From an uncultured Sphingomonadaceae bacterium (GTDB taxonomy: Bacteria; Pseudomonadota; Alphaproteobacteria; Sphingomonadales; Sphingomonadaceae), in the NCBI GenBank assembly GCA_903871605.1, contig CAIQHF010000032.1, positions 1-62,063 on the forward strand: DNA of 62,063 nucleotides, read 5' to 3'. Shown here piece after piece: positions 19,801-27,766 of the stretch. A program made the translations under genes and the position numbers. The notes under the pieces were generated by a model. The model had not been told where the DNA came from, did not search any database, and saw only the letters and a program-made list of their open reading frames with translations. Positions within the stretch are counted from its first letter, which is position 1; every line of letters begins with the position of its first letter.

Positions 19801-19977
19801 TATTTCATGTATAACGCATCGATCGGCTATGATCTTGGCAAGCACTACACGATCCGGCTTGTCGTCAACAATGTTCTCAACAAGAGCGTCCCTTTCCCTT
19901 ACGACGTGAGCGAGACGCGCTATTTCGACGCGCTGATGGGCCGTTATTTCAAGATGAACATCGGCGTCAAATTCTGA
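16888..19977 (+). CDS. TonB-dependent outer-membrane receptor
   Basis: A 1029-residue outer-membrane transporter. A signal peptide with a hydrophobic core near residues 22-40 ends at AAAAQ, followed by a Thr/Pro-rich spacer, a TonB-box-like DDAIVVTGSRI, the plug domain (LGNALQELPAF, SLVNGHRF, PIYGSDAIAGTVNVILKK), a long beta-barrel and a terminal Phe (MNIGVKF), as in Omp85-inserted proteins. The ATG at 16888 has ACAGGGG upstream; an earlier in-frame ATG at 16834 would bury the signal peptide. Substrate is not evident, and no transporter or hydrolase partner is adjacent. It shares a bidirectional terminator with ahcY. Confidence 0.9.
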   Translation: MRTHRRDDIAAPFPSRLDFARATLLAGASACLIVGATAAAAQTAPSDTQTAALPSAQTKPDTTTPDDAIVVTGSRIVRSKVAAQPVEVLDSQQIEKLGYTNLGNALQELPAFSIPGNSPIGSQGSFSAGQTFVNLYNLGSQRTLSLVNGHRFVSGASSSIFGPVAGSPVDFSEIPSDLVDRVDVLSVGGAPIYGSDAIAGTVNVILKKNFEGFQLNAQTGLSQHGDGADYNISGLAGYNFAGGRGNITLNVTYDKQTGLTTADRFDLGGSSPFFGSALSSDSFLERLYSGGIRYNVFTNTGMPVLVDTVPVYGGENYAAPSNAAGQPLYFNNSGHLVPFQNGTLTGNPLYQAGGDGFRIGDYGNFLTDSNRIQGTALGHYDITDHVHFSGEAWVGRDTGRNLSDQPYYSTALFNDAGQINGNLILSTSNPYLSAADRATLISNLTENGLDPSTFYLARANTDLETGSFASRTDLYRFVGSLTGDFSVGAHPLNWEVTANYGHLQTDTTQRELVTQNFYNALDATLDSSGNIVCAPGYTNAAIATLSSTCAPLDIFGVNQESQASLDYVTAIAKTKQVNTQLDIVADITGSLFTLPAGDVKFSIGYEHRREATNFDPGTFYAGQLNADGTRSQYGNSIPITPVSGAYHTDEGFGELDVPLVSPTMNVPLVHSLNLQASGRYVHNSLTGGFWTYTGGGAYAPIEDITFRGNYTRSLRAPAITEAYAPTGSVFDTADDPCDSHYITGGPNPSRRAANCAAAGITQPFMSNVVSFTTEGTFGGNPNLKNEVANSWTAGGVITPRFLPGFKATVDYVAIDVSNEITSLSLTDLMDACYDATNYPSSPFCSTFTRDSSGQVTSFAEGDYNIGIEHFRALQAEVDYQFSLSKLGLPEDAGSILLTANYLHTFSHYTKVGEGDKQYSVGTSQEPADNVTVNFNYNNGGFNFLWQTQYYGPTKIDVNVPTSNYEYPKIKQYFMYNASIGYDLGKHYTIRLVVNNVLNKSVPFPYDVSETRYFDALMGRYFKMNIGVKF

Positions 19978-19998
19978 CAATCTGAACAACTGGAAAAA

Positions 19999-20035
19999 AA
20001 ACCCGGCGGACCATAAGTCCGCCGGGTTTCTTTTT
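19999..20035. terminator. Bidirectional Rho-independent terminator
   Basis: A 13-bp perfect stem, AAACCCGGCGGAC with GTCCGCCGGGTTT, and a CATAA loop. On the + strand it is followed by CTTTTTG; on the - strand the T-tract is eight long. It lies between the convergent TonB receptor and ahcY genes and can serve both. Confidence 0.9.
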
Positions 20036-20098
20036 GACCTCAACGCGTCAGGACACGCAAACGGGCGGCCGCCTAGCGCCGCCGCCCTTCTTCACTCA

Positions 20099-21520
20099 TC
20101 AGTAGCGGTAATGGTCGGGCTTGAACGGGCCTTCGGTCGAGACGCCGATATAGCCCGCCTGCTTGGGCGTCAGCTTCGACAGCTTGACGCCGAGCTTGTC
20201 GAGGTGGAGCGCGGCGACCTTCTCGTCGAGATGCTTGGGGAGCACATAGACCTGGTTCGAGTAGTTCTCGCCCTTGGTCCACAGCTCGATCTGCGCGAGC
20301 GTCTGGTTGGTGAACGACGCCGACATCACGAACGACGGGTGGCCGGTGGCGCAGCCGAGATTCACCAGGCGGCCCTTGGCGAGAACGATGATCTGCTTGC
20401 CGTCGGGGAACCTGACCAGATCGGTGCCGGGCTTGACCTCGGTCCAGGCGTAGTTGGAGAGCGCCGCGATCTGGATCTCGCTGTCGAAATGGCCGATGTT
20501 GCAGACGATCGACATCGGCTTCATCGCCGCCATGTGATCGGCGGTGATGACGTCGGCATTGCCCGTTGCCGTCACGAAGATGTCGGCGCGCTCGACCGCC
20601 TCTTCCATCGTCACGACCTCGAAACCCTCCATCGCCGCCTGCAGCGCGCAGATCGGATCGATCTCGGTGACCATCACGCGCGCGCCGCCGTTGCGCAGCG
20701 ACTGCGCCGAGCCCTTGCCGACGTCGCCGAAGCCCGCGACGCAAGCGACCTTGCCGGCGAGCATCACGTCGGTGGCGCGGCGGATCGCGTCGACCAGCGA
20801 TTCCTTGCAGCCGTAGAGGTTGTCGAACTTCGACTTGGTGACCGAGTCGTTGACGTTGATCGCGGGGAAGGGAAGCTCGCCCTTCTTGGCGATCTCGTAC
20901 AGGCGGTGAACGCCCGTCGTGGTCTCTTCGGAGACGCCCTTGAGGTTCTTGACGGTCTCGGTCAGGTAGCCGGGCTTCTTGATCAGGAACGCTTTCAGCG
21001 CGCGCTGGAATTCGACCTCTTCGTCATTCTCGGGCTCGCCCAGCGTCGCGCCGGCCTCGATCTTGGCGCCCCACAGCGCGAACATCGTGGCGTCGCCGCC
21101 GTCGTCGAGGATGATGTTTGCGGTCTGGCCGCTGCCGTCGACGTCCCAGTCGAAGATCGAGCCGACATAATCCCAATAATCGGCGAGGCTCTCGCCCTTG
21201 ATCGCGAACACGGGGACGCCGGTCGCGGCGATCGCGGCGGCGGCATGGTCCTGCGTCGAGAAGATGTTGCACGTCGCCCAGCGGACGTCGGCGCCCAATG
21301 CGGTCAGCGTCTCGATCAGCACGGCGGTCTGGATCGTCATGTGCAGCGAGCCAGTGATGCGCGCGCCCTTCAGGGGCTGCGCCGCGCCGAATTCCTCGCG
21401 CAGCGCCATCAGGCCCGGCATCTCGGTCTCGGCGATGTTGATCTCGGCGCGGCCGAAATCGGCGAGGCCGATGTCGGCGACTACATAGTCGTGGGCGGCG
21501 GTCTGGATGGCAGTGGCCAC
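20099..21520 (-). CDS. ahcY: S-adenosylhomocysteine hydrolase (adenosylhomocysteinase)
   Basis: Reversibly splits S-adenosylhomocysteine to adenosine and homocysteine, relieving product inhibition of methyltransferases. The 473-residue protein has NAD-binding [36 protein letters not shown] and the C-terminal KPDHYRY. The proposed start is GTG at 21520 ([16 protein letters not shown]) with GGGAG upstream; the frame extends further but that part is not family-like. About 90-110 bases upstream is an AT-rich palindrome that may be an operator. Transcription ends at the shared terminator at 19999. Confidence 0.94.
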   Translation of the reverse strand: MATAIQTAAHDYVVADIGLADFGRAEINIAETEMPGLMALREEFGAAQPLKGARITGSLHMTIQTAVLIETLTALGADVRWATCNIFSTQDHAAAAIAATGVPVFAIKGESLADYWDYVGSIFDWDVDGSGQTANIILDDGGDATMFALWGAKIEAGATLGEPENDEEVEFQRALKAFLIKKPGYLTETVKNLKGVSEETTTGVHRLYEIAKKGELPFPAINVNDSVTKSKFDNLYGCKESLVDAIRRATDVMLAGKVACVAGFGDVGKGSAQSLRNGGARVMVTEIDPICALQAAMEGFEVVTMEEAVERADIFVTATGNADVITADHMAAMKPMSIVCNIGHFDSEIQIAALSNYAWTEVKPGTDLVRFPDGKQIIVLAKGRLVNLGCATGHPSFVMSASFTNQTLAQIELWTKGENYSNQVYVLPKHLDEKVAALHLDKLGVKLSKLTPKQAGYIGVSTEGPFKPDHYRY

Positions 21521-21607
21521 GAAGGGGGGCTCCCGATATTTGGGGTCGGCCCAGCGACGTGCGGCCGACGATGCCGGCGATCTAGCCGCCGGCCGGCACA
21601 AATGCAA

Positions 21608-21627
21608 ATATAAAGATATCCTTATAT
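21608..21627. promoter_or_regulatory. AT-rich palindrome upstream of ahcY, candidate operator
   Basis: ATATAAAGATATCCTTATAT is a 20-bp inverted repeat with a single mismatched pair, in a strongly AT-rich patch inside very GC-rich DNA. It is centred about 97 bases upstream of the ahcY start codon. ArsR-family SahR regulators are known to control SAH-recycling genes in Proteobacteria through palindromes; whether this matches their motif I cannot verify. Confidence 0.45.
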
Positions 21628-21677
21628 GTGTCGCGCGCGCGTCATGCGCCCGTCACGCCAGCGCGCTGCGGAGCGCG

Positions 21678-22238
21678 TCAGGCGTGGCCGCTGACCGCCG
21701 ACAACATGCGCGTATCGACACCGGCCGCGGCATAGCCCGCACTCCAGCGCCGCGCGACGTCCTGGTCGAATATCAGCGCGGTATCGCCCGGCACGGCGAA
21801 CCAGCCGTGGCGCGCCATCTCCTCGTCGAGCTGGCCGGCCGCCCAACCGGCATAGCCCAGCGCCGCCAGCCAGCGGCTCGGCCCACGGCCCTCGGCGAGC
21901 GCGCGCAATATGTCGAGCGTCGAGGTCAGCCGCCAGCGGCCGGCGACGTCGATGCTGCCCTCGCCGCCCCAATCGTCGCTGTGGAGCACGAAGCCGCGAT
22001 GAGGCTCGACCGGCCCGCCCTGGTGCAGCGGCGCGTCGGGCGCCTGCCCCGGATCGATGTCAAGCTGGCGCATCAGCGCGTGGAGGCGGATGTCGGGGAG
22101 ATGCGACCCGACTCCGATGCCCAGCGCGCCGCCCTCGTCATGGCTGCATATCGCGATCACCGCATGCTCGAACCGCGGATCGCCGATGCCCGGCATGGCG
22201 AGCAGCAACTGACCGGTGAGAAAGGGCGGGCTGTGCAT
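21678..22238 (-). CDS. YqgE/AlgH family protein (UPF0301)
   Basis: A 186-residue cytoplasmic protein of the widespread YqgE family, whose biochemical role is not established. Family features are FLTGQLLLAMPGIGDPRFEHAVIAICSH at the N-terminus (hydrophobic strand, then DPRF) and GPVEPHRGFVLHS in the middle, followed by GYAGWAAGQLDEE near the C-terminus. I chose the ATG at 22238 because the conserved part begins there; an ATG eight codons upstream at 22262 is also possible, and neither has a strong ribosome site. Divergent from the glycosyltransferase, with a roughly 100-base shared upstream region. Confidence 0.87.
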   Translation of the reverse strand: MHSPPFLTGQLLLAMPGIGDPRFEHAVIAICSHDEGGALGIGVGSHLPDIRLHALMRQLDIDPGQAPDAPLHQGGPVEPHRGFVLHSDDWGGEGSIDVAGRWRLTSTLDILRALAEGRGPSRWLAALGYAGWAAGQLDEEMARHGWFAVPGDTALIFDQDVARRWSAGYAAAGVDTRMLSAVSGHA

Positions 22239-22339
22239 GGCTTCGTCTAGCCGATGTGCCATTCGGGGTCCAATATCGCGCGGACGACCACTCTATTCAC
22301 GGACGCGCCAGCAAAGCCGCGCTATGGCGACTCGCAGCC

Positions 22340-23299
22340 ATGACCGTCTCCCTGCCCGCCATATCCGTGATCATCCCCGCCTGGGGTGCCGCCCATCTTG
22401 TCGGCGAGGCGCTCGCGTCGCTGCAGGCGCAGGACCTCACCGACTGGGAGGCGATCGTCGTCGACGACGGTGCGCCAGACGACGTGGCGGGCGCGGTCGC
22501 GCCTTTCGCGGCCGTCGATCCGCGCATCCGCTTCCTCGCCACCCCGCATGGCGGCGTATCGGCGGCGCGCAATCATGCGATCGCCGCGGCCCGCGCGCCG
22601 CTGATCGCGCTGCTCGACGGCGACGACGTCTATCGCGAGGGCTATCTCGCGACGATGGCCGCGGCGATCGGCGCCGACCCGACGCTCGGGCTGGTGACCT
22701 GCGACGCGGTGTTCACCGGCCAGCTCGCCCGCGAGGGACGCCGCTTCTCCGAATATCTGCCGCAGGCGGAGGAGCCGACGCTCGACGCCGTGATCGCGCG
22801 GCGATCGAACATCTTCATCGCATGCCTCGTCCGGCGTGAGGCGCTGGCCGCCGTCGGCGGGTTCGACGAGACGCTGGCGTCGAGCGAGGATCTCGACCTG
22901 TGGATCCGCATTCTCGAGACGGGGTGGCGCGCGGCGATCGTCGCACGGCCGCTGGTCACCTATCGTCGCCGGCCGGGGTCGCTCTCCTCGGCGACGCTCA
23001 GGCTGCGCCGCGATACGCAGCGGATGTACGAAGTGGCGGCGGTGCGGCTCGCCGGTCGACCCGAGGCCGAGACCGCCGCGGCGATGGCGACGCGGATGCG
23101 CGACGAGGCCGCCTGGGTGGAGGGCGAGAATCTGGTGATCGCGGGCGATGTCGCGAACGGCATGGACGTGCTGCGCGACGCGCACGCCGAACGCCGCTCG
23201 CCGCGCTGGCGCACGATGATGCGCGTCTTCGGCGCGCTGCCCGTGATCGCGCGACCGGTGCTCGCCTGGCGGCGGCGGCGCGAGGAGGCGGAGATCTGA
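22340..23299 (+). CDS. Family 2 glycosyltransferase
   Basis: A 319-residue GT-A-fold inverting glycosyltransferase. The N-terminus SVIIPAWGAAHLVGEALASL is the nucleotide-sugar strand, VVDDGAPDD the first Asp motif, and IALLDGDDVY the DxD-type metal site. GFDETLASSEDLDLWIR supplies the catalytic-base region (ED). There are no membrane helices. Donor and acceptor cannot be deduced, and no polysaccharide or lipid-glycan genes flank it. The ATG at 22340 begins right before the conserved strand; the frame continues upstream through yqgE's leader. Confidence 0.87.
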   Translation: MTVSLPAISVIIPAWGAAHLVGEALASLQAQDLTDWEAIVVDDGAPDDVAGAVAPFAAVDPRIRFLATPHGGVSAARNHAIAAARAPLIALLDGDDVYREGYLATMAAAIGADPTLGLVTCDAVFTGQLAREGRRFSEYLPQAEEPTLDAVIARRSNIFIACLVRREALAAVGGFDETLASSEDLDLWIRILETGWRAAIVARPLVTYRRRPGSLSSATLRLRRDTQRMYEVAAVRLAGRPEAETAAAMATRMRDEAAWVEGENLVIAGDVANGMDVLRDAHAERRSPRWRTMMRVFGALPVIARPVLAWRRRREEAEI

Positions 23300-23409
23300 T
23301 TCCGGCCGGATCGCGCGACACGGCAAGGGCGGTTGGCGACGACGCCGGGCTGGGCTAGGTGCGCACCACCCCTCCACGGCCGAAAGCGGCCAAGCCTAGG
23401 ATGCCAGAG

Positions 23410-23886
23410 ATGACGATCAAGATCGGCGACACGCTTCCCGACGCCACCTTCTCGACGATGACCGACCATGGCCCCGAGCCGGTCGGCAAGGAGTTTTTCG
23501 CGGGCAAGACGGTCGCGCTGTTCGCGCTGCCCGGCGCGTTCACGCCGACCTGCTCGGCCAAGCATCTGCCGGGCTTCATCGACAAGGCGGCCGATCTCAA
23601 GGCAAAGGGCGTCGACGCGATCGCCTGCACCTCGGTCAACGACGTGTTCGTGATGGGCGCCTGGGCCAAGGCCAACGACGCCGAGGACATCACCATGCTC
23701 GCCGACGGCAATGGCGACTTCGCCAAGGCGGTCGACCTCACCATGGACGGATCGAAGTTCGGCATGGGCACGCGCAGCCAGCGCTATTCGATGCTGGTCG
23801 TCGACGGCGTGGTCAAGCAGCTCAACGTCGAGGCGCCCGGCGAATTCAAGGTCAGCGCAGCGGACTATCTGCTCGGCCAGCTCTGA
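23410..23886 (+). CDS. Peroxiredoxin, Prx5 type
   Basis: A 158-residue thiol peroxidase. The peroxidatic Cys48 is in ALPGAFTPTCSAKHLPGF, the usual Prx5 signature with the Thr/Pro pocket, and MLVVDGVVKQLNVE is the typical strand near the C-terminus. No fused glutaredoxin domain is present, so an external thiol donor is needed. The ATG at 23410 is placed eight bases after AGGA; an ATG three codons upstream at 23401 is less well spaced. Convergent with the downstream GGDEF gene, with a perfect palindrome between. Confidence 0.9.
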   Translation: MTIKIGDTLPDATFSTMTDHGPEPVGKEFFAGKTVALFALPGAFTPTCSAKHLPGFIDKAADLKAKGVDAIACTSVNDVFVMGAWAKANDAEDITMLADGNGDFAKAVDLTMDGSKFGMGTRSQRYSMLVVDGVVKQLNVEAPGEFKVSAADYLLGQL

Positions 23887-23896
23887 AAGGCACGCG

Positions 23897-23922
23897 GCGG
23901 CCGGGTCGCGCGACCCGGCCGC
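23897..23922. terminator. Perfect 26-bp GC palindrome between convergent genes
   Basis: GCGGCCGGGTCGC followed without a spacer by its exact reverse complement. It begins 11 bases after the peroxiredoxin stop and ends immediately before the stop codon of the opposing GGDEF gene. There is no T-tract, so it may be a Rho-assisted stop or an RNA-stabilising hairpin rather than an intrinsic terminator. Confidence 0.45.
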
Positions 23923-25116
23923 TCAGGCCGCCGCCTTGCGCGGCACGACCGGCTGCGCCGCCATGGCGGGCGCCTCCGCCAGCGTGACCCGGTCGCGGCC
24001 GGCAATCTTCGAGCAATAGAGCGCGTCGTCGGCGCGCTGCATCGCGTCGGCGAGCGTGCCGCCGCGCGGATCGAGCATCGCGACACCGAAGCTGGCGCTG
24101 ATCGCCGCCGACGGGACGAACTCGCTCACCGCGACGGCGAGCCCTCGGCGCAGGCGCTCCATGACTTCGACCGCCTCGTCGGCGCCGGTCTCCGGGAGCA
24201 TCAGCACGAACTCCTCGCCGCCAAGCCGCCCGAACAGGTCGCATTGGCGGACCGTACCCCCGACATACTGCGCGAAACATTGCAGGACCGCGTCGCCGAT
24301 GCAGTGTCCGAAGCGATCGTTGATCGCCTTGAACCGGTCGAGGTCGGCGATCACGACGGCGAGCGGGCGGCCGTGACGCTGGCATTGCGCGACAAGCGGC
24401 GCCGCCGCCTGCTCGACGCCGCGACGGTTGAGGATCCCCGTCAGCGGATCCAACGCCGCGACCTGCCGCATCGCCTCCGCAAGGTCGGCGGCGAGCAGGA
24501 ACATGGCGAACAGGCCGAGCCCGAACAGCCCGGTCGGCAGGCCCATCAGGAACAGCATCTTGTAGACGCGGTAGCTCGGGTCGCCGGTGACGCACAGGGC
24601 GAGGACGCCGAGCGCGAGATCGTAGCTGGCGAACAGTGCCAGCATCCAGAACGCCGCGCCGCCGGTGAGACGGTGACCACCACGCCGCTCGGCGCGAAGC
24701 GACATCGCCGAAGCGATCAGCATTGCCGCGCAGAAGAACAGCACGAGCGCGCGCGAGATCCCGATGTCGGCCGCCGAGACCACCGCCGTCCCCGCGAAGA
24801 TGATGGTGACGCCGCCGACCGCGGCCACGATATCGAGCCGCTCCGGCAGGCCGGCACGGCGGCGGAAACCGAGCGCGATCAGCGCGAAGCTCGCGACCGA
24901 CAGGATCACCGTCGCGAGCGTGATCGGCATATCGGCCTGCGGCGTCCACAGCGCGAGCAGGCTGAGCGCCCATTTGGCGGCAGACAGGCCGAACGCGGCC
25001 GACCACAAGGCGGCATGGCGCTCTCGCCCGAAGGTCTGCCAAGCGACCGCCAGCGCGATGCACAAGAGCATGCTGGTCGTCGTCAGGCCGAACAGAGTAA
25101 TGGCCGCGGGATTCAT
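23923..25116 (-). CDS. Membrane-bound diguanylate cyclase (GGDEF domain)
   Basis: A 397-residue protein with about six N-terminal membrane helices (residues about 5-210) and a C-terminal GGDEF domain (about 220-375). The active motif is GGEEF, within FGRLGGEEFVLMLPE; the domain start ALDPLTGILNRRG and DRFKAINDRFGH are intact, so cyclase activity is likely. A product-inhibition site RQCD sits exactly five residues ahead of GGEEF, matching the RxxD I-site. It probably makes cyclic di-GMP in response to an unknown membrane signal. Monocistronic by context. Confidence 0.9.
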   Translation of the reverse strand: MNPAAITLFGLTTTSMLLCIALAVAWQTFGRERHAALWSAAFGLSAAKWALSLLALWTPQADMPITLATVILSVASFALIALGFRRRAGLPERLDIVAAVGGVTIIFAGTAVVSAADIGISRALVLFFCAAMLIASAMSLRAERRGGHRLTGGAAFWMLALFASYDLALGVLALCVTGDPSYRVYKMLFLMGLPTGLFGLGLFAMFLLAADLAEAMRQVAALDPLTGILNRRGVEQAAAPLVAQCQRHGRPLAVVIADLDRFKAINDRFGHCIGDAVLQCFAQYVGGTVRQCDLFGRLGGEEFVLMLPETGADEAVEVMERLRRGLAVAVSEFVPSAAISASFGVAMLDPRGGTLADAMQRADDALYCSKIAGRDRVTLAEAPAMAAQPVVPRKAAA

Positions 25117-25181
25117 CGGCCCTATATCGGTCCGAGGCGGTGAACGAATTGCTAATTCGGCGCCAGTTCAGCGCGACATCT

Positions 25182-25961
25182 TCACGCGCCGAGAAATGCC
25201 GCTATCGCGGCGCCGAACTCGGGCTTGGTCACCGCGCTCATATGATTGCCGGGAACGGCGACATAGTCGCCCCGCGGCAATGCGTCGGCGAGCGCCTGCG
25301 CCGAGCCATTGTCGTCGTCGTCGATCCCGGCGACCACCAGCACCGGACGATCGATCGCAGCGACGTCGGCAAGCGGCGTGTCGACGAACGTGTCGAGCAC
25401 GTTGAGCAGCGCCACCGGATCGCCGCCGACCGTCTTGAGAAAGGCCTCGGCCATCCATTCGTTCGAGCCACGCTCGAACTGGCCGAGATGGGTGAGGATA
25501 TTGCGGAAATGCCCGCCGCGTCCGGCGGTATGGACGATGCCGTCGAGCCCCATGCCGCCGACGATCGCGCGTCCCGGCGTGGCGCCGCGTGCCAGCATGC
25601 GCATCGTCGTGCGGCCGCCGAGCGAATAGCCGCCGAGATCATAATCGGTGAGCCCAAGATGCGCGATCAGCGCGAAACCGTCGTCGGCAAGCGCGTCGCG
25701 CGGATAGGCGGCCGGATCATGCGGCCTGGCGCTGTCGCCGTGACCGCGCAGGTCGGGCATGATCACCCGATAACCCTGCGCGGCGATGTGGGCGGCGTGG
25801 CCATAGCGGACCCAGTTGACCGTGGCGGTCGAGAAATAGCCATGGATCAGAATGAGCGGGCGACCGCCGCCGGCCGCGGGGCCGAGCTCGCGATAGGCCA
25901 TGGGTCGACCGTCGAAACCCGGAAAGAACTGGACGGGAAGATCAGTCGGGAAGCTTGCCAA
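25182..25961 (-). CDS. Alpha/beta-fold hydrolase
   Basis: A 259-residue serine hydrolase from the proposed TTG start. LILIHGYFS is the oxyanion region, GGYSLGGRTT the nucleophile elbow (Ser113), VVAGIDDDDNG carries the acid and VPGNHMSAV the catalytic His240. It could be an enol-lactonase or esterase; the substrate is unknown. The start is uncertain: TTG at 25961 keeps the family-like VQFFPGFDGRPMAYRELG and has AAAGG just upstream, overlapping the GFA gene by 20 bases, while the first ATG at 25901 would remove that strand. Coupled to the GFA gene. Confidence 0.82.
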   Translation of the reverse strand: MASFPTDLPVQFFPGFDGRPMAYRELGPAAGGGRPLILIHGYFSTATVNWVRYGHAAHIAAQGYRVIMPDLRGHGDSARPHDPAAYPRDALADDGFALIAHLGLTDYDLGGYSLGGRTTMRMLARGATPGRAIVGGMGLDGIVHTAGRGGHFRNILTHLGQFERGSNEWMAEAFLKTVGGDPVALLNVLDTFVDTPLADVAAIDRPVLVVAGIDDDDNGSAQALADALPRGDYVAVPGNHMSAVTKPEFGAAIAAFLGA

Positions 25962-26388
25962 GGGCCTTTTTCCATCTGTCGGCGACGGGTGCGTGATCGG
26001 CGAGCCGCTGGCCGGGCAGATGCGACACATCCATCCAGGCGGGCAGCGCCGTCTCGGTCGCAAAGTTCGAGGTCGGGCGGAAACGCGTCGGGTCGTCGAA
26101 CGAGCCGACGGTGAGGTCCATAGCGTCGCCGTCGAGGAACTGGAAGCCCAGCGGCGTGCCGCACGCCGCGCAAAACGGCCGCTTGGCGATCGGCGAGGAT
26201 TGGTAATAATCGGGCGGCGCCGCGGTCCAGGTCACGTCCGCCAGCTTGACGCCCTTATACGCGATCGAGACGCCGCCGGTCGCGTGGCGGCACATCCCGC
26301 AATGGCAGAGATAGGCGTCGTCGTCCGCGATCAGCGCCGCATAGCGCACGCGCCCGCATTGGCAACCGCCGGTCATCGTCCTGGTCAC
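25942..26388 (-). CDS. GFA family zinc protein (glutathione-dependent formaldehyde-activating type)
   Basis: A 148-residue protein with the full zinc-ligand set of the GFA/CENP-V fold: C9 and C11 in GGCQCGRVRY, C28, C30 and C33 in CHCGMCRHATGG, and C73 and C76 in FCAACGTPLGF. Members are annotated as formaldehyde-activating enzymes, but most homologues have no proven reaction. The start is the GTG at 26388 because GGGAGG lies about six bases upstream; the ATG four codons later is too far from it. Overlaps the downstream hydrolase. Confidence 0.88.
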   Translation of the reverse strand: MTRTMTGGCQCGRVRYAALIADDDAYLCHCGMCRHATGGVSIAYKGVKLADVTWTAAPPDYYQSSPIAKRPFCAACGTPLGFQFLDGDAMDLTVGSFDDPTRFRPTSNFATETALPAWMDVSHLPGQRLADHAPVADRWKKALGKLPD

Positions 26389-26517
26389 GCCCGCCTCCCT
26401 GCCTGCGACCAGCCCCGCTGGTCGTTGATCGGCGCTGTTGTACGCAACGCCGGTCCGAAAGGGCAGTGTCCGCGATCCGGGGTGGCGGATGCAAGCCCGC
26501 TGCGGCGGGTCGGCCGA

Positions 26518-27015
26518 TCAGGCCGGTGCCTTGCCCGTGAAGATGGCCTCTCGGATGGCCCAGGCTTCCTGTGCATAATTGGCGGGCGCAAGCGGCGCTC
26601 TGGGGCTCGGCTGGACCGGAAGATAGCTGTACACGCCGCGTTCCTCGGCGAACAGCCGGTCACGGATACGCGCCATCAGCGCAGTCGTGGCACGCGTATA
26701 GGTCGGCCATTCCGCCTCGCCGGCCAATCCCGCCCAGCGCTGGACATGCGCCTTGAACGCCTCGACGAGTTCCGCGAGATCGGCGCGCGAGCGCACGGCG
26801 TCGGCCGCGACATTCGGGCGACGGTCGGTCGTCATCGGTCGCAGGATCTGCGCGTCGTCGCGGGCGCAATGAAGCAGAAATTCGCGGGCGAAGGTCCACC
26901 GCCGGCCCGCCATCGCATCGAAATTGTCGGGCCGCGGACCCGAGATCATGCGCAAGTTCGCGTCGACCGCAGCCATGATGCGGGCGTGATCGTCGAGCAA
27001 GGCTTGTTTCGGCAT
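26518..27015 (-). CDS. Hypothetical, possibly hemerythrin-like helical protein
   Basis: A 165-residue, mostly helical soluble protein. LLDDHARIMAAVDANLRM near the N-terminus, FAREFLLHCARDDAQILRPM and the later RDRLFAEERGVYSYLPV recall a four-helix hemerythrin (HHE) bundle with H and E ligands, but several canonical His are not visible, so metal binding is doubtful. The ATG at 27015 follows GGGA. It lies alone between the GFA gene and the MarR gene. I do not recognise a specific family. Confidence 0.6.
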   Translation of the reverse strand: MPKQALLDDHARIMAAVDANLRMISGPRPDNFDAMAGRRWTFAREFLLHCARDDAQILRPMTTDRRPNVAADAVRSRADLAELVEAFKAHVQRWAGLAGEAEWPTYTRATTALMARIRDRLFAEERGVYSYLPVQPSPRAPLAPANYAQEAWAIREAIFTGKAPA

Positions 27016-27160
27016 CGATCCCAGTCTCCCGGTGCGACGGTAGCGCCGCAGGGTGAAGAGATCGGTACAGGGCGCTTACGGAATTCTCCGTAGCACGCCG
27101 ATCGGCAGCGGCGCGGCCCGGTCGCCGACGAAGCGACCCGGCGCGCTGCATCGCCTCCCG

Positions 27161-27619
27161 CTAGGCGCGCGTTGCCCGCCGCATGTCGATCAGCGTCGCC
27201 AGCGTGCGGCGGGTACGCGCGACATCGTCGGCACCGACGATCCCCGCGAGCGTGGCATCGATCGCCTCGCGGGCGGCGGTCTGCGTCGCCGCCGCCCCGC
27301 GGCCGCGCTCGGTGAGCGTCACGATCAATTGGCGACGATCGGTGTCGCTCGGCGTACGCTCAAGATAGCCGCGCAGCACCAGCGCATCGACGAGTTGCCC
27401 CGCGCCCTGTTTGGTGATGCCCAGCTCGCGCACCAGTCGGCCGATCGGCACGCCGCCATCGCCGAGCGCGAGCCCACCGATGACGTAGAGACCATTGCCC
27501 GGAATGTCGTCGTAGCCGGCCTCGTCGAGAGCGTGGCGCATCGCGTCGGCATAGGTGGTGCGCGCATGGCGGAGCAATGCGGGGAGCGAGACGGTCTCGT
27601 GCCAGGGCGCGTCGGTCAT
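27161..27619 (-). CDS. MarR-family transcriptional regulator
   Basis: A 152-residue winged-helix regulator. The core is visible as LRHARTTYADAMRHALD (dimer helix), VPIGRLVRELGITKQGAGQLVDALVLRGYLER (HTH with recognition helix) and PSDTDRRQLIVTLTERGR (wing). An inverted repeat about 25-50 bases upstream of the start is a plausible self-operator. The ligand is unknown. The hemerythrin-like gene 145 bases downstream may be co-transcribed. Confidence 0.88.
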   Translation of the reverse strand: MTDAPWHETVSLPALLRHARTTYADAMRHALDEAGYDDIPGNGLYVIGGLALGDGGVPIGRLVRELGITKQGAGQLVDALVLRGYLERTPSDTDRRQLIVTLTERGRGAAATQTAAREAIDATLAGIVGADDVARTRRTLATLIDMRRATRA

Positions 27620-27643
27620 GCCGGCTCGCTACGATAGCACGCG

Positions 27644-27670
27644 TTGATAGTCAATCTATTTTACTATCAA
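27644..27670. promoter_or_regulatory. Inverted repeat in the MarR promoter region
   Basis: TTGATAGT and ACTATCAA, an 8-bp perfect inverted repeat around an 11-base AT-rich spacer. The first arm is also the end of a smaller palindrome, TTGATAGTCAA. It lies 25 bases upstream of the MarR gene, where such proteins usually bind their own promoter. Confidence 0.5.
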
Positions 27671-27766
27671 GCAGAGCGACAGTCACCACCCTGCGAGCGG
27701 GTGGCACGCGGGGCGACCCACCGCGCGCCACGGCTTCGGCTTCGGCTTCGGCTCCGGGCTGGGCCT

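Noticed and set aside
20111-21613. 500-codon + strand frame opposite ahcY
   Set aside because: It mirrors a highly conserved enzyme and shows no recognisable fold.
21521-21677. SAH or SAM riboswitch upstream of ahcY
   Set aside because: I could not fit a known SAH or SAM aptamer. Only the AT-rich palindrome stands out.
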